Shown piece by piece: positions 9,315 through 18,536 of a stretch of DNA of 64,000 bases. Source of the stretch: an uncultured Alphaproteobacteria bacterium (lineage in GTDB: Bacteria > Pseudomonadota > Alphaproteobacteria > CAAHEQ01 > UBA3637); NCBI GenBank assembly GCA_947586835.1, contig CANPXT010000004.1, positions 39,432 through 103,431 on the forward strand, given 5' to 3'. The first letter of the stretch is position 1; the number at the start of each line of letters is the position of its first letter. The translations under genes were made by a program, and so were the position numbers. Below the pieces are notes generated by a model that did no database searches, had not been told where the DNA came from, and was given only the letters and a program-made list of their open reading frames with translations.

Positions 9315-10715
9315 TTATAAATCAATCGGTAAATAAACCTTAAATGTTGTTCCTTTTTCCATAGAACTTTCAACATCAATTAAGCCATCGTGATCATATA
9401 CGATTTGTTGCGCAATGCCCAATCCCAAGCCGGTTCCTTCCACCGATTTTGAACGCAATGAATCGATGCGATAAAAGCGCTCAAACAATCGATTGATATT
9501 TTTCGGCATAATCGGATTACCGATATTATGAACACTGACCAAAACAACTTGTCGAATATCAGACAAATATTTATCCGATTTCTGGGGAAATCCGTTACAA
9601 AGCTGAACTCCGACCGTTATTTTGGAATGTGTACTGCCATATTTGACGGCATTATCAATTAAATTTTGAAACACCTGCACCAACAATGTTTTATTCCCCT
9701 TGATACGCGGAATATCATGCGAGAGTTTTAAATCAATCGTTTGATGATTATTTTGTGCCTTTACATAAAGACTGTCTATCACGCTTTTTAACAAATCAGG
9801 CAATAAAATCACATCGGTCTGCAAATTTTTCTGCATCATTCTTTCTTTAGAAAGCGCCAATAAATCTTTGACCAGATGAGTCATCCGCTGTGTTTGTTCC
9901 GCAATGAGATTCAAAAACTTATCACGTGCTACTTCATCATCGCGTGCGGGACCCTGCAACGTTTCAATACTGCCGGAAATAATGGTTAAAGGGGTTTTAA
10001 GTTCATGACTGGCATTGGCAAAAAAATCCGCCTGTTGCTCTTTAAATAATTTCAGTTGCGTAATGTCATGTAACATTAACATAATCACGGCTTCATTTCT
10101 GGCAGGTGCCGGTAAACTTTCGATGCGCAATTGAAATGTATGCGGTTGCTCGTCGTGATACGACCATTCCAACCATTCTCTCTTAGATTGTTTTTGACTG
10201 ACCCTGTTCATGGCCTGTCGAAACGCAGGATCGTTAAAAAAATCATCGGCTGACTGATGCAACACCGTATTTCCGAAAAAATTAAGTGCCGTTTTATTGG
10301 CAAATACAATTTTTAAATCGGCATTTGTCATTAAAAGCAAATCGGGTAAATTTTCCAAAATGGCCGCATCGGATAATGTTTGATTCGACCATAAATTTTT
10401 AACGGATAAAAACGCATCGGCCAATCGAAACGAACCGAATATGCCTTTATGAAAGCGCGGTACTTCAATTTCCTGTCCCTGCGCCAAGGTGCGTAAATAA
10501 GCAATAAACTTCTCCAATTCGTGAAACACGCAAAACATAATAACGGCGGTAATAATAAACACGCCGATAAAAATGCCCCCCGCCACCGACCAATCAATGC
10601 GATGTAACGCTAACATAATTCCCAAAACAAATATAATGGGAATATTTAAAACAACCGTTCGCGCCAAAAAGCGAAAGAAGCGAAAAAATGTTTTTTGTGC
10701 TTTATTTTTTTTCAT
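9315..10715 (-). CDS. PhoR-like sensor histidine kinase
   Basis: Two N-terminal membrane helices are followed by a PAS domain (LLMTNADLKIVFANKTALNFFG). The HisKA box is ASHELKTPLTIISGSIETL, with the phospho-accepting histidine. The HATPase domain has NLIDNAVKYGS (N box) and GTGLGLGIAQQIV (G box). The order matches PhoR/PhoB-type phosphate sensors, but no response regulator or pst gene is in the window, so the stimulus is unknown. I choose ATG 10715 (466 residues) because the longer frame would run through the mutS start. A TATAAT box lies only 6 bases before this ATG, suggesting a leaderless message. Confidence 0.88.
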   Translation of the reverse strand: MKKNKAQKTFFRFFRFLARTVVLNIPIIFVLGIMLALHRIDWSVAGGIFIGVFIITAVIMFCVFHELEKFIAYLRTLAQGQEIEVPRFHKGIFGSFRLADAFLSVKNLWSNQTLSDAAILENLPDLLLMTNADLKIVFANKTALNFFGNTVLHQSADDFFNDPAFRQAMNRVSQKQSKREWLEWSYHDEQPHTFQLRIESLPAPARNEAVIMLMLHDITQLKLFKEQQADFFANASHELKTPLTIISGSIETLQGPARDDEVARDKFLNLIAEQTQRMTHLVKDLLALSKERMMQKNLQTDVILLPDLLKSVIDSLYVKAQNNHQTIDLKLSHDIPRIKGNKTLLVQVFQNLIDNAVKYGSTHSKITVGVQLCNGFPQKSDKYLSDIRQVVLVSVHNIGNPIMPKNINRLFERFYRIDSLRSKSVEGTGLGLGIAQQIVYDHDGLIDVESSMEKGTTFKVYLPIDL

Positions 10716-10721
10716 AAATCG

Positions 10722-10729
10722 ATTATACT
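10722..10729. promoter_or_regulatory. Overlapping divergent -10 boxes of the sensor kinase gene and mutS
   Basis: The minus strand reads TATAAT at 10727-10722, just 6 bases before the kinase ATG. The plus strand reads TATACT at 10724-10729, about 28 bases before the mutS ATG. The two -10 boxes share most of their bases, so the two promoters would compete. Neither has a strong -35. Confidence 0.4.
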
Positions 10730-10757
10730 TTAAAAAAATAAAAAAAGGAACAGAAAA

Positions 10758-13373
10758 ATGACAGCTAAAAAAACACCGATGCTCGAACAATATTTTCGTA
10801 TCAAAGAACAATATCCCGATTGTCTGCTTTTTTTTCGATTGGGTGACTTTTACGAATTGTTTTTTGAAGATGCTCGCATTGCCTCTCAAAACTTAAATTT
10901 AGTCTTAACCTTTCGCGGCTATTATAACGAGAAAGAAGTTCCCATGTGCGGCGTACCGTTTCACGCTTATGAAAATTATTTGGTACGCTTAATTAAGTGC
11001 GGATATAAAGTGGCAATCTGCGAACAGATTGAATCACCTCAAGAAGCCAAAAAACGCGGCAGTGCTTCCATTGTGAAAAGAGATGTTATTCGCATTGTCA
11101 CTTCCGGAACGCTGACGGAAGAGGCCATGCTTGATAAAAAACAAAATAATTTTTTAATGGCAATCGTGTCTGCCGGTCCGGAATTCGGTTTTGCTTGGGC
11201 TGATATTTCTACGGGTGAATTTTTAACACAAACGGCTTCCAAAGAAATATTTCAAAGCGTGATTGAACGCGTTAATCCGGTAGAAATTTTAATTGCCGAT
11301 AATTTTTCGACTGTTCATCCCGATTTATTGAAAAATGCATCGTGCCGAATTGAACAATTACCGACCTCAAAGTTCGATCTGAGCGAAAATCAACAAGAAT
11401 TATGCACGTTTTTTAATACCGACAATCACTCTTTTAACTATTTAACCAAAAGCGAAATGATTGCCTCCGGCGTAATTTTATCTTATTTACTCAATACGCA
11501 AAAAGGCGAATGTCCGGCCGTTTCAAAGCCGCAAAAAATTCAAACGGACGCCTATATGTCCATTGATGCGGCAACACGGCGCAATTTAGAGTTAATGACA
11601 TCTCAAAACGTAACGGGCAAAAGCACTTCTTTATTCAAGTGTATCGATAAAACTTTAACGGGATCGGGCGGCAGAACATTAGCCGCATGGCTCGGTACAC
11701 CGTTATTGGACGTAAAAGCCATTAATGCGCGATTGGATAAAGTTGATTATTTTGTTCAAAATGCATCCGTATGCAATTCCGTTCGAAGCACTTTAAAATT
11801 GTTTCCCGATATTGAACGATCCTTATCTCGACTGGTTGTGGGACGCGGCGGTCCGCGTGATATGAAAGATATTGCCTTAGGTTTAAGAAACATTCCTTCA
11901 ATTCGCAATCAAATAACCGGCCTTGTTCCCGATTCACTTCAAAATGACTTACGTCTGCTCGGTGACCATTCTGATTTGGTCGCACAAATCTGTGCCGCTA
12001 TTGATTTTGAGAAAGCACCGCTTTTGGCTCGTGACGGCGGCTTTATTAAGCAGGGCTATTATGCTCCGCTTGATGAACAATATCATGCCCGTGAAAACGC
12101 ACGTCGCATGGCGTTACAATTACAATTAAAATATAGTCAAGAGACAAAAATTAACGGCTTAAAAATTACTTTCAACAACTTATCCGGTTACAGCATTGAA
12201 GTGCCGACACGTTTTGCCGAGCCGTTGCTGATTAACAAAGAATTGGGCTTTATTCATAAACAAACGCTCACAAATGTCGTACGATTCACAACTGCCGAGC
12301 TGTCCGATTTAGAGCAAAAAGTTTTACATTCCGATGAACTGGCTTTGGCAATAGAACTTGATTTATTTGAACAACTGCGTCAAAAAATATTAGCACACAA
12401 CGAATCTGTTTGCACGACCTGCGCCGCCGTCGGGCGCATTGACATTGCTGCCGCTTTTGCCGTTAATGCCGTACAAAATAATTGGATTCGTCCGATTTTG
12501 ACAAATGATACGACGTTTGACGTCAAAAACGCGCGTCACCCCGTTGTCGAAGCAGCATTAACGGAAAGTCATCAAAAGTTTATTCCCAATAATTGCTTTA
12601 TGGACGAAGATAATGATCGTCTTTGGATTTTAACCGGTCCGAACATGGCAGGAAAAAGCACTTTTATGCGTCAAAATGCGCTGCTTGTCATTATGGCACA
12701 AACGGGCTGCTTCGTTCCGGCGGATTATGCTAAAATCGGCATTGTTGATAAATTATTTTCCCGCGTCGGCGCCAGTGATGATTTAGCCAAAGGACAATCA
12801 ACTTTTATGGTGGAAATGACGGAAGTGGCTTATATTTTACAAAATGCAACCAATCGTTCGTTTGTGATTTTTGATGAAGTCGGTCGCGGCACGGCAACGT
12901 ATGACGGCCTTTCCATTGCTTGGGCAGTTGTGGAATATTTGCATGATAAAATTAATTGTCGTACTTTATTTGCAACGCATTATCACGAATTAACGGCACT
13001 GGCCAATCGGTTATCCCGTGTCTCACTGCACACACTGCGGGTTCGCCAGTGGCAGGGAGAAATTGTATTTATGCACGAAGTCGATACGGGCGCAACCGAT
13101 CGATCGTACGGCATTCATGTAGCAAAATTGGCCGGCATTCCGACACCGGTTTTGTTACGATCCGAAGAAATTTTAAACTCATTGGAAGAAAAACGACAAA
13201 ATCAAGAGCCTTTATTTGACGACCTGCCCTTGTTTTCACAACTTTCACATCCTACATCTATCCAAAAGGCATCGCCGATTGAAAATGAATTAAAATCTGT
13301 GGATATTGATTCGCTTTCGCCGCGCGAGGCATTAGATATGTTATATCGATTAAAATCTATGACGGAGGCTTAA
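10758..13373 (+). CDS. mutS: DNA mismatch repair protein MutS
   Basis: This 871-residue MutS is full length. Its N-terminal mismatch-binding domain has the family FxxxGxFYE motif as FFRLGDFYELFFED. The connector, core and clamp domains follow, and the ABC ATPase carries Walker A GPNMAGKSTFMRQ, signature STFMVEM and Walker B VIFDEVGRGTATYDG. MutS recognises mispairs and recruits MutL. An AAGGAA site precedes the ATG. It is divergent from the sensor kinase gene and is followed 2 bp later by a small membrane protein gene. Confidence 0.98.
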   Translation: MTAKKTPMLEQYFRIKEQYPDCLLFFRLGDFYELFFEDARIASQNLNLVLTFRGYYNEKEVPMCGVPFHAYENYLVRLIKCGYKVAICEQIESPQEAKKRGSASIVKRDVIRIVTSGTLTEEAMLDKKQNNFLMAIVSAGPEFGFAWADISTGEFLTQTASKEIFQSVIERVNPVEILIADNFSTVHPDLLKNASCRIEQLPTSKFDLSENQQELCTFFNTDNHSFNYLTKSEMIASGVILSYLLNTQKGECPAVSKPQKIQTDAYMSIDAATRRNLELMTSQNVTGKSTSLFKCIDKTLTGSGGRTLAAWLGTPLLDVKAINARLDKVDYFVQNASVCNSVRSTLKLFPDIERSLSRLVVGRGGPRDMKDIALGLRNIPSIRNQITGLVPDSLQNDLRLLGDHSDLVAQICAAIDFEKAPLLARDGGFIKQGYYAPLDEQYHARENARRMALQLQLKYSQETKINGLKITFNNLSGYSIEVPTRFAEPLLINKELGFIHKQTLTNVVRFTTAELSDLEQKVLHSDELALAIELDLFEQLRQKILAHNESVCTTCAAVGRIDIAAAFAVNAVQNNWIRPILTNDTTFDVKNARHPVVEAALTESHQKFIPNNCFMDEDNDRLWILTGPNMAGKSTFMRQNALLVIMAQTGCFVPADYAKIGIVDKLFSRVGASDDLAKGQSTFMVEMTEVAYILQNATNRSFVIFDEVGRGTATYDGLSIAWAVVEYLHDKINCRTLFATHYHELTALANRLSRVSLHTLRVRQWQGEIVFMHEVDTGATDRSYGIHVAKLAGIPTPVLLRSEEILNSLEEKRQNQEPLFDDLPLFSQLSHPTSIQKASPIENELKSVDIDSLSPREALDMLYRLKSMTEA

Positions 13374-13375
13374 AG

Positions 13376-13624
13376 ATGACTTTATTTCAAAGTATTATCG
13401 GTGTTATTTTTTCAATGGGCTTTTTAATTTTACTCTCTGTGCTCATCGGCTATATTGCCTTACCGGTTTTTTTAATTATCATTGCTTTCGGCTTGTTTAA
13501 TTACTTTCGACACGGAAAATTATTTGCCCGCGTTAATCAAGAACAAATCACACCGTTTCGTAAAACGGGCAATCGAAGAAAAAACGATAAAATCATCGAT
13601 GTAGACTATACGGAATTGCCTTAA
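13376..13624 (+). CDS. Small membrane protein downstream of mutS
   Basis: This 82-residue protein has two adjacent hydrophobic helices (residues 3-20 and 22-42) and a basic cytoplasmic tail ending KIIDVDYTELP. It starts 2 bp after the mutS stop, and the mutS end supplies a GGAGG ribosome site, so translation is coupled. No family is recognised. The close linkage does not by itself imply a repair role. Confidence 0.65.
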   Translation: MTLFQSIIGVIFSMGFLILLSVLIGYIALPVFLIIIAFGLFNYFRHGKLFARVNQEQITPFRKTGNRRKNDKIIDVDYTELP

Positions 13625-13631
13625 AAAAACA

Positions 13632-14231
13632 TTATAACCATTTAATCAATACAAAGCCGCCGACCAACAACAGAAAAAACAAGACCGAGAGCCATCCTAA
13701 ATTTTTTTCAATATAGTTTTTCATCGGTTCTCCGAATTTTTGAAGTAACCCGGCAATTAAATAAAAGCGAATGCCGCGTGCAATGATCGACGCCACAATA
13801 AACACCGTTAAGTTTAAATGCGTAACCCCGCTGGCAATGGTAATAATTTTATACGGAAACGGTGTAATACCTGCCCCGAACACAATCCACGCACCCCAAT
13901 CATTATACAAGTGTCGAAACTCCTCAAACTTTTGAGTATAATGAAAAAAGTTTAATATGGCAATACCAACCGTATCGTACAAAAAATAACCGATAAAATA
14001 ACCGAACAAACCACCGACAACACTCGATAAAGTTGTCCAAAAGGCAATTTTCAAAGCAGCTTTCCTTTGCGCCAAAACGAGCGGGATTAATAAAATATCA
14101 GGCGGAATCGGAAAAAAAGAACTTTCAACAAAAGAAACAACGCAAAGCGCCGGCAAAGCATATTTGCCCGATACTAAACGCATGCACCAATCATAAATAT
14201 TTTTAACAAATTTATTCCATAATTTAATCAT
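13632..14231 (-). CDS. DedA/YqaA-family membrane protein
   Basis: From ATG 14231 this is a 199-residue protein with about five hydrophobic segments. It has the SNARE-associated/DedA fingerprint: ESSFFPIPPDILLIPLVLAQ and, later, FGAGITPFPYKIITIASG, with glycine-rich re-entrant loops. DedA proteins are implicated in flipping undecaprenyl phosphate or phospholipids; the YqaA branch is less studied. The track-length frame to 14372 would overlap the divergent lipoprotein gene, so I prefer the internal start. It converges with the mutS downstream gene with only 7 bp between stops. Confidence 0.82.
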   Translation of the reverse strand: MIKLWNKFVKNIYDWCMRLVSGKYALPALCVVSFVESSFFPIPPDILLIPLVLAQRKAALKIAFWTTLSSVVGGLFGYFIGYFLYDTVGIAILNFFHYTQKFEEFRHLYNDWGAWIVFGAGITPFPYKIITIASGVTHLNLTVFIVASIIARGIRFYLIAGLLQKFGEPMKNYIEKNLGWLSVLFFLLLVGGFVLIKWL

Positions 14232-14301
14232 TATTTGACTTTCATTTTTTTTAGCGTTATTATTTAGAGTGTTAGAATAACTTTTTTTGAAAGGAAAAGC
14301 A

Positions 14302-14775
14302 ATGAAAAAATTTTTAACGGTTATTTTTAGCGCTTTTTTGTTAACGGCATGTGGCGTAGGAAATACCAACACAACATATCAAAGCTATCAATTAGGCTCT
14401 CAAGGCGTGATTGAAAAAGGACGCATTTTGGAAATGAATCCCGTTCAAATTAAAGGCGATAATGCCATCGGCACATTAGCCGGCGCGGGCATCGGCGGTG
14501 CAGCAGGGTCCATGATTGGCGGAAATACGGCCGTGAACATTATCGGCGGTATTGCCGGTGCGGTTGTCGGCGGCATGGTCGGCAGTGCGGCCGAACAAGC
14601 CATTACCAAAGACACAGCCTATGAGTTTGTTGTGGAAAAAAGCAACGGACAGCTTGTTTCCGTTGTTCAAACAAATGAGTTGAATTTACGACCGGGTGAT
14701 TATGTTTTATTAAATCGCATTGACGGCTCAACCCGCATTCGCTCACGTTTGCAAACAAGCAATTATTATCGATAA
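14302..14775 (+). CDS. Glycine-zipper outer-membrane lipoprotein (SlyB / 17 kDa antigen type)
   Basis: A lipoprotein signal (MKKFLTVIFSAFLLTAC, lipobox LTAC) is followed by a glycine-zipper segment (TLAGAGIGGAAGSMIGG and GGIAGAVVGGMVGS). A basic C-terminal domain ends DGSTRIRSRLQ. The family comprises SlyB, PcpY and the rickettsial 17 kDa antigen, which insert in the outer membrane and help stabilise it. GAAAGG precedes ATG 14302, giving 157 residues. A terminator follows at 14792-14826. Confidence 0.88.
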   Translation: MKKFLTVIFSAFLLTACGVGNTNTTYQSYQLGSQGVIEKGRILEMNPVQIKGDNAIGTLAGAGIGGAAGSMIGGNTAVNIIGGIAGAVVGGMVGSAAEQAITKDTAYEFVVEKSNGQLVSVVQTNELNLRPGDYVLLNRIDGSTRIRSRLQTSNYYR

Positions 14776-14791
14776 CACGATTTTAAAAAAG

Positions 14792-14826
14792 AAAAATCCT
14801 CTGTTTTAAAGGCAGGGGATTTTTTT
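14792..14826 (+). terminator. Rho-independent terminator after the glycine-zipper lipoprotein
   Basis: The stem AAATCCTCTG/CAGGGGATTT with a short loop is followed by a run of seven T's. Confidence 0.8.
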
Positions 14827-14839
14827 ACATAAAATTTTA

Positions 14840-14867
14840 TTGACAATTTTTGAAGGTGTAGTATTTT
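14840..14867 (+). promoter_or_regulatory. Putative promoter of rubrerythrin
   Basis: A perfect TTGACA at 14840-14845 is followed after 16 bp by TATTTT at 14862-14867. It lies about 65 bp before the rubrerythrin ATG. I see no obvious PerR- or Fur-like palindrome. Confidence 0.5.
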
Positions 14868-14930
14868 AAATACCGTCGGGAAAATTATTTCCCTAACTGA
14901 TGTCAAACTTAAAAAAAAGGAATAAAAAAA

Positions 14931-15479
14931 ATGTCTACACCGGAATTAAAAGGAACAAAAACAGAAGCGAATTTGCAAACGGCTTTTGCCGGCGAATCGC
15001 AAGCGCGAAACAAATATACATATTATGCCTCAAAAGCCAAAAAAGACGGATACGTTCAAATTTCAAAAATCTTTGAAGAAACGGCAGGTAATGAAAAAGA
15101 GCATGCGGAAATTTGGTTTAAACTGTTGCACGGCGGAAAAATTCCCTCAACGGAAGAAAACTTGTTGGATGCTGCCAACGGTGAAAATTATGAATGGACG
15201 GATATGTATGCCGGTTTTGCCAAAACCGCTCGTGAAGAAGGCTTTGAAAAAATTGCCGTTTTATTTGAAATGGTCGGAAAAATCGAAAAAGAACATGAAG
15301 AAAGATATCGTAAACTGTTATCCAACGTTGAAAACGGTCTTGTTTTCTCGCGCGACGGGGACATGATTTGGCAATGTTCCAACTGCGGTCATATCGTTAT
15401 CGGCAAAAAAGCACCGGAAATATGTCCCGTTTGCGAACACGCCCGCTCTTATTTTCAATTAAAAGCTGAAAATTATTAA
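14931..15479 (+). CDS. Rubrerythrin
   Basis: This 182-residue protein has an N-terminal ferritin-like diiron domain with two helix pairs carrying the E...ExxH ligands ([27 protein letters not shown], then [15 protein letters not shown]). A C-terminal rubredoxin-type Fe(SCys)4 site follows (CSNCGH near residue 150 and CPVCEHA near 165). Rubrerythrin reduces hydrogen peroxide in anaerobes and microaerophiles. Its own promoter-like element and terminator (15501-15538) indicate a single-gene unit. Together with HydG it supports an anaerobic lifestyle. Confidence 0.95.
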   Translation: MSTPELKGTKTEANLQTAFAGESQARNKYTYYASKAKKDGYVQISKIFEETAGNEKEHAEIWFKLLHGGKIPSTEENLLDAANGENYEWTDMYAGFAKTAREEGFEKIAVLFEMVGKIEKEHEERYRKLLSNVENGLVFSRDGDMIWQCSNCGHIVIGKKAPEICPVCEHARSYFQLKAENY

Positions 15480-15500
15480 GTTGAAACAGAATCGATTCGG

Positions 15501-15538
15501 AAAAAAAATATCCGTTTGAAAAAAGCGGATATTTTTTT
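15501..15538 (+). terminator. Rho-independent terminator after rubrerythrin
   Basis: The stem AATATCCG/CGGATATT is flanked by an A-run and a T-run. Confidence 0.82.
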
Positions 15539-15703
15539 GTATTGAAATTATGACTGATTTATGACTGCTTTTCGGCTTTTTTTTCCAAAAAACGGGGGCA
15601 GATTCACATTCCTAATCAAAAAATGTTTTTTTTCTTCTTTTTTTTAAAAAAACCTTTGCCTTTTTAAGATTATTTCAATAGAGTAATCATAAAGGAGTAT
15701 TGA

Positions 15704-16159
15704 ATGCTTTATTGTGATTTAGACGGTGTTTTGGCCGACTTTAACAATAAAATTTATGAGCTGACGGGAAAATATCCGCCGGAACTGACGCGTAAAGAAA
15801 TGTGGACAACGGTTGAAAATACGCCCGATTACTGGGCATCGCTTCAAAAAATGCCCGATGCCGATGTGTTGCTCGATTATTTAAAAAATATTCCTTATCA
15901 AATTTTAACGGGTTTACCCAAACAAGGCTATCAAAAAGCGAAAATTGAAAAAAGGCAATGGGTTAACCGCTATATTTCACCCGAAATGAAAATGATTTGT
16001 TGTTTGGGCAAAGAAAAAACACGCTATTGTCAAAAAGGTGATGTGCTGATTGATGATTATGCTCCCAACATTGAGCGGTGGAATGAGGCCGGCGGTATCG
16101 GCATTTTGCATACCACTGCCCAATCAACCATTTTGCAATTAAAAAAAGCGGGCTTTTAA
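15704..16159 (+). CDS. 5'(3')-deoxyribonucleotidase-like HAD phosphatase
   Basis: This 151-residue protein starts with the HAD motif I nucleophile DLDGVLADFN, typical of the NT5C family of 5'(3')-deoxyribonucleotidases. The threonine motif is ILTGLPK, followed by the motif III/IV region KGDVLIDDYAPNIERW. It probably dephosphorylates nucleoside monophosphates and trims nucleotide pools. A GGAG site lies before the ATG. It converges with anmK, the stops being only 4 bp apart. Confidence 0.82.
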   Translation: MLYCDLDGVLADFNNKIYELTGKYPPELTRKEMWTTVENTPDYWASLQKMPDADVLLDYLKNIPYQILTGLPKQGYQKAKIEKRQWVNRYISPEMKMICCLGKEKTRYCQKGDVLIDDYAPNIERWNEAGGIGILHTTAQSTILQLKKAGF

Positions 16160-16163
16160 AAAT

Positions 16164-17456
16164 TTAAAAACAAGCTCGACATAACTTATCGGTATAAACA
16201 AGGCGCGTTTCATCGGAAACGGCTTCAATACCGCACACGCTCGGAAAGCGACAACCCGTTAATTGCGGTGTTGTCCACGGCTTTTTTAAATCAAAATAAG
16301 CACCCATCAAAGCCATCAACAAACTTTCGGTTGCTTGCGCCTGTTCATCAAGTTGAATGAGAGGCTTCCCCGTTAAGCGATTGCGAATTTCTTGAAAAAC
16401 GGCCGCATGTTCTTTTAAAACAACCCCTTTTCCGAACAACAACCGTTCGAATGTTTCTTTTAAAACGGGATTTTTCCACCCGCCGCCGAATAACAGAAAC
16501 CGATGCGGAATCGCTCCTTGAATAAACCGCAAGCCGTAAACCATTAAATATGCGGCAAAATAAACGGCCGTATGCACTTTATCCGCCAGATTTTCCGATG
16601 AGCAAAATGCCGGAATGCTTTGTGTGTTATAAATGGCCGGATCACCGGATCTCGGTGGCATTGTTTCATAAAAAGACTGCCCTTGACAAAACAATGTGTG
16701 CAATAAAGGAACATCAAGATTGCCCTGCTTGGCAAATAATCCGTTTTCATCAAACGGAAATGCCGTATACGTTCGCATTAAATAATCGACATATTCATTA
16801 CACGGACCCAAATCAAACCCGCTGACAGCTTCTCCGTTTTGAATTAAGCTTAAATTTGAAGTATTCCCGGCATTAATATCCACGCGATTTTGCACATCAC
16901 TCATCCGCGCTTGAAAAGCGTTTAGAACGGGTGCTAACGGTGCCCCTTCACCACCGTTTAGCATATCATCGGAACGAAAATCATAAATAACGCGAATCGG
17001 AACCGTTTTTTCGCTTATTTCCCGCTTTAAATGCCGATAAAGACAATCGGCTAACATTTGTCCCGATCCCATTTGAACGGTATACGGCGTTTTACGATTC
17101 GTTTTATCTTTTCGAGAAGGCGGATAATGATCCAGCGTTTTACCGTGAAAACAAACGGCGGCTATTTTCGCGGGTGTTATTTTAAAGCGCTTGATAAAAT
17201 CAATAAGGCAAGCAACAATTTGATCGATATATGCCTGGTGTACTTTTTCAAACAACGGCAAGCGCTCAATATCCGCTCGTGTTTGACATGTCGTTAATTG
17301 TATGCGTAACGCAGCGGTATCTTTTTGCATTTTATCTGAAAAAGCATAAGAATGAAAGCCATGTTCTTTCAGAAAAGTGACTCCGTCGGTTTCTGCAAAA
17401 ACCACATCAATGGCATCCATTGAATTTCCGGTCATAATCCCGATATAAAAAGGCAT
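16164..17456 (-). CDS. anmK: Anhydro-N-acetylmuramic acid kinase
   Basis: This 430-residue protein belongs to the AnmK branch of the ASKHA sugar-kinase fold. The phosphate loop is GIMTGNSMDAIDVV at the N-terminus. INAGNTSNLSLI and FDLGPCNEYVDYLM correspond to the usual nucleotide- and sugar-contact motifs, and LLFGGGWKNPVL is the second nucleotide loop. AnmK phosphorylates and hydrolyses 1,6-anhydro-MurNAc so cell-wall fragments can be reused. The protein is somewhat longer than typical AnmK (about 370). Variation in the first loop (GNSMDA for the usual GTSxDG) is noted but probably tolerated. Confidence 0.87.
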   Translation of the reverse strand: MPFYIGIMTGNSMDAIDVVFAETDGVTFLKEHGFHSYAFSDKMQKDTAALRIQLTTCQTRADIERLPLFEKVHQAYIDQIVACLIDFIKRFKITPAKIAAVCFHGKTLDHYPPSRKDKTNRKTPYTVQMGSGQMLADCLYRHLKREISEKTVPIRVIYDFRSDDMLNGGEGAPLAPVLNAFQARMSDVQNRVDINAGNTSNLSLIQNGEAVSGFDLGPCNEYVDYLMRTYTAFPFDENGLFAKQGNLDVPLLHTLFCQGQSFYETMPPRSGDPAIYNTQSIPAFCSSENLADKVHTAVYFAAYLMVYGLRFIQGAIPHRFLLFGGGWKNPVLKETFERLLFGKGVVLKEHAAVFQEIRNRLTGKPLIQLDEQAQATESLLMALMGAYFDLKKPWTTPQLTGCRFPSVCGIEAVSDETRLVYTDKLCRACF

Positions 17457-17609
17457 TTTTTTCTCCGAATTTTTACTTAATTACTTTATCCGATATTTAA
17501 CAAAATGTCAATTTCTTCGATTTGTTTTTTAAAGATTAAAATAATAGTTGATTTTTTTAAAAAATTGTTTAGAATACTTTTGTCTTGATTTTTTATGAAA
17601 GGGTATTTT

Positions 17610-18422
17610 ATGATTAAAATTTTACTTAAATTAGTTTTGGCTGTTATTGTTCTTGTCTTAATTGCGGCAGGCGGCATTTATTACTATGCTGGTACCATTA
17701 TTAAAACAGCGGTTGAAAAATATGCTCCGCAAGTAACACAAACAGCCGTAAACCTGAACAGCATTGACTTATCGTTATTGAAAGGAAAAATTTCTTTAAA
17801 CGGATTAAGCGTTGCAAACCCCAAAGATTACGGTTCTGCCAAAGCTTTCGGATTAGGCGGCATTACCGTTTCGTTTGATCCCAAAAGCTTATTGTCAAAC
17901 AAAATCGTCATCAATCAAATTATTATTGATAAAACGGCTGTTGATGTTGAAGCCACATATAAAGACGGACAAATCACTTCCAATTTAACGGAAATTCAAA
18001 AAAACGTTGAAACGTTTATTGCTAAAAATACGTCTGCTTCCTCACAAAAAGAAAAAAATCAATCGGCACAATCGCCAGCCGAAGAATCGGCTCCTGCCAA
18101 ACAGGTTGTCATTCGTGATTTACAAATTAACAACACTCAATTAACCGTCGGGGTGTTGAAAAAAACAATCACAATTCCGTTGCCGGATATCCATCAAAAA
18201 AATATCGGTGAACAAGGCAGTCAAATGAGTTGGCAAGACAGCATTGCTTATATCTTTAATCTCATTTCTACCGAATCGGTAAAAGAAACGGCAAATGCGG
18301 TTCAAAAAGCCGTTCAAGATGCCGCATTGGAAGCCGTTAATATTTCCGGTGCCACAATTGAGGGTGTAAAAGAATCGGCTGACGGTATTTTAAGTAATGT
18401 CAAAGGTCTTTTTGATAATTAA
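17610..18422 (+). CDS. AsmA-like membrane-anchored periplasmic protein
   Basis: One N-terminal membrane helix (residues 3-28) is followed by a periplasmic domain. Its early part (SIDLSLLKGKISLNGLSVANP, then KSLLSNKIVINQIIID) is the beta-repeat pattern of AsmA/DUF748 proteins, which are linked to lipid transport between membranes. The C-terminal third is Ala/Glu-rich helix. GAAAGG precedes ATG 17610 (270 residues). A terminator at 18438-18467 separates it from frr. Confidence 0.65.
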   Translation: MIKILLKLVLAVIVLVLIAAGGIYYYAGTIIKTAVEKYAPQVTQTAVNLNSIDLSLLKGKISLNGLSVANPKDYGSAKAFGLGGITVSFDPKSLLSNKIVINQIIIDKTAVDVEATYKDGQITSNLTEIQKNVETFIAKNTSASSQKEKNQSAQSPAEESAPAKQVVIRDLQINNTQLTVGVLKKTITIPLPDIHQKNIGEQGSQMSWQDSIAYIFNLISTESVKETANAVQKAVQDAALEAVNISGATIEGVKESADGILSNVKGLFDN

Positions 18423-18437
18423 ATACCTTTTCTGATA

Positions 18438-18467
18438 AAAAAGGGCGCTTTTTTAAGGCGCCCTTTT
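18438..18467 (+). terminator. Rho-independent terminator before frr
   Basis: The GC-rich stem AAAGGGCGC/GGCGCCCTTT is followed by a short T-run. Confidence 0.75.
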
Positions 18468-18536
18468 AAAAACGGTTGATTTTCAACGCGCTTTGTGCTA
18501 ATGTTTTTTTATCATCAACAACAAAATGAGGAACAA

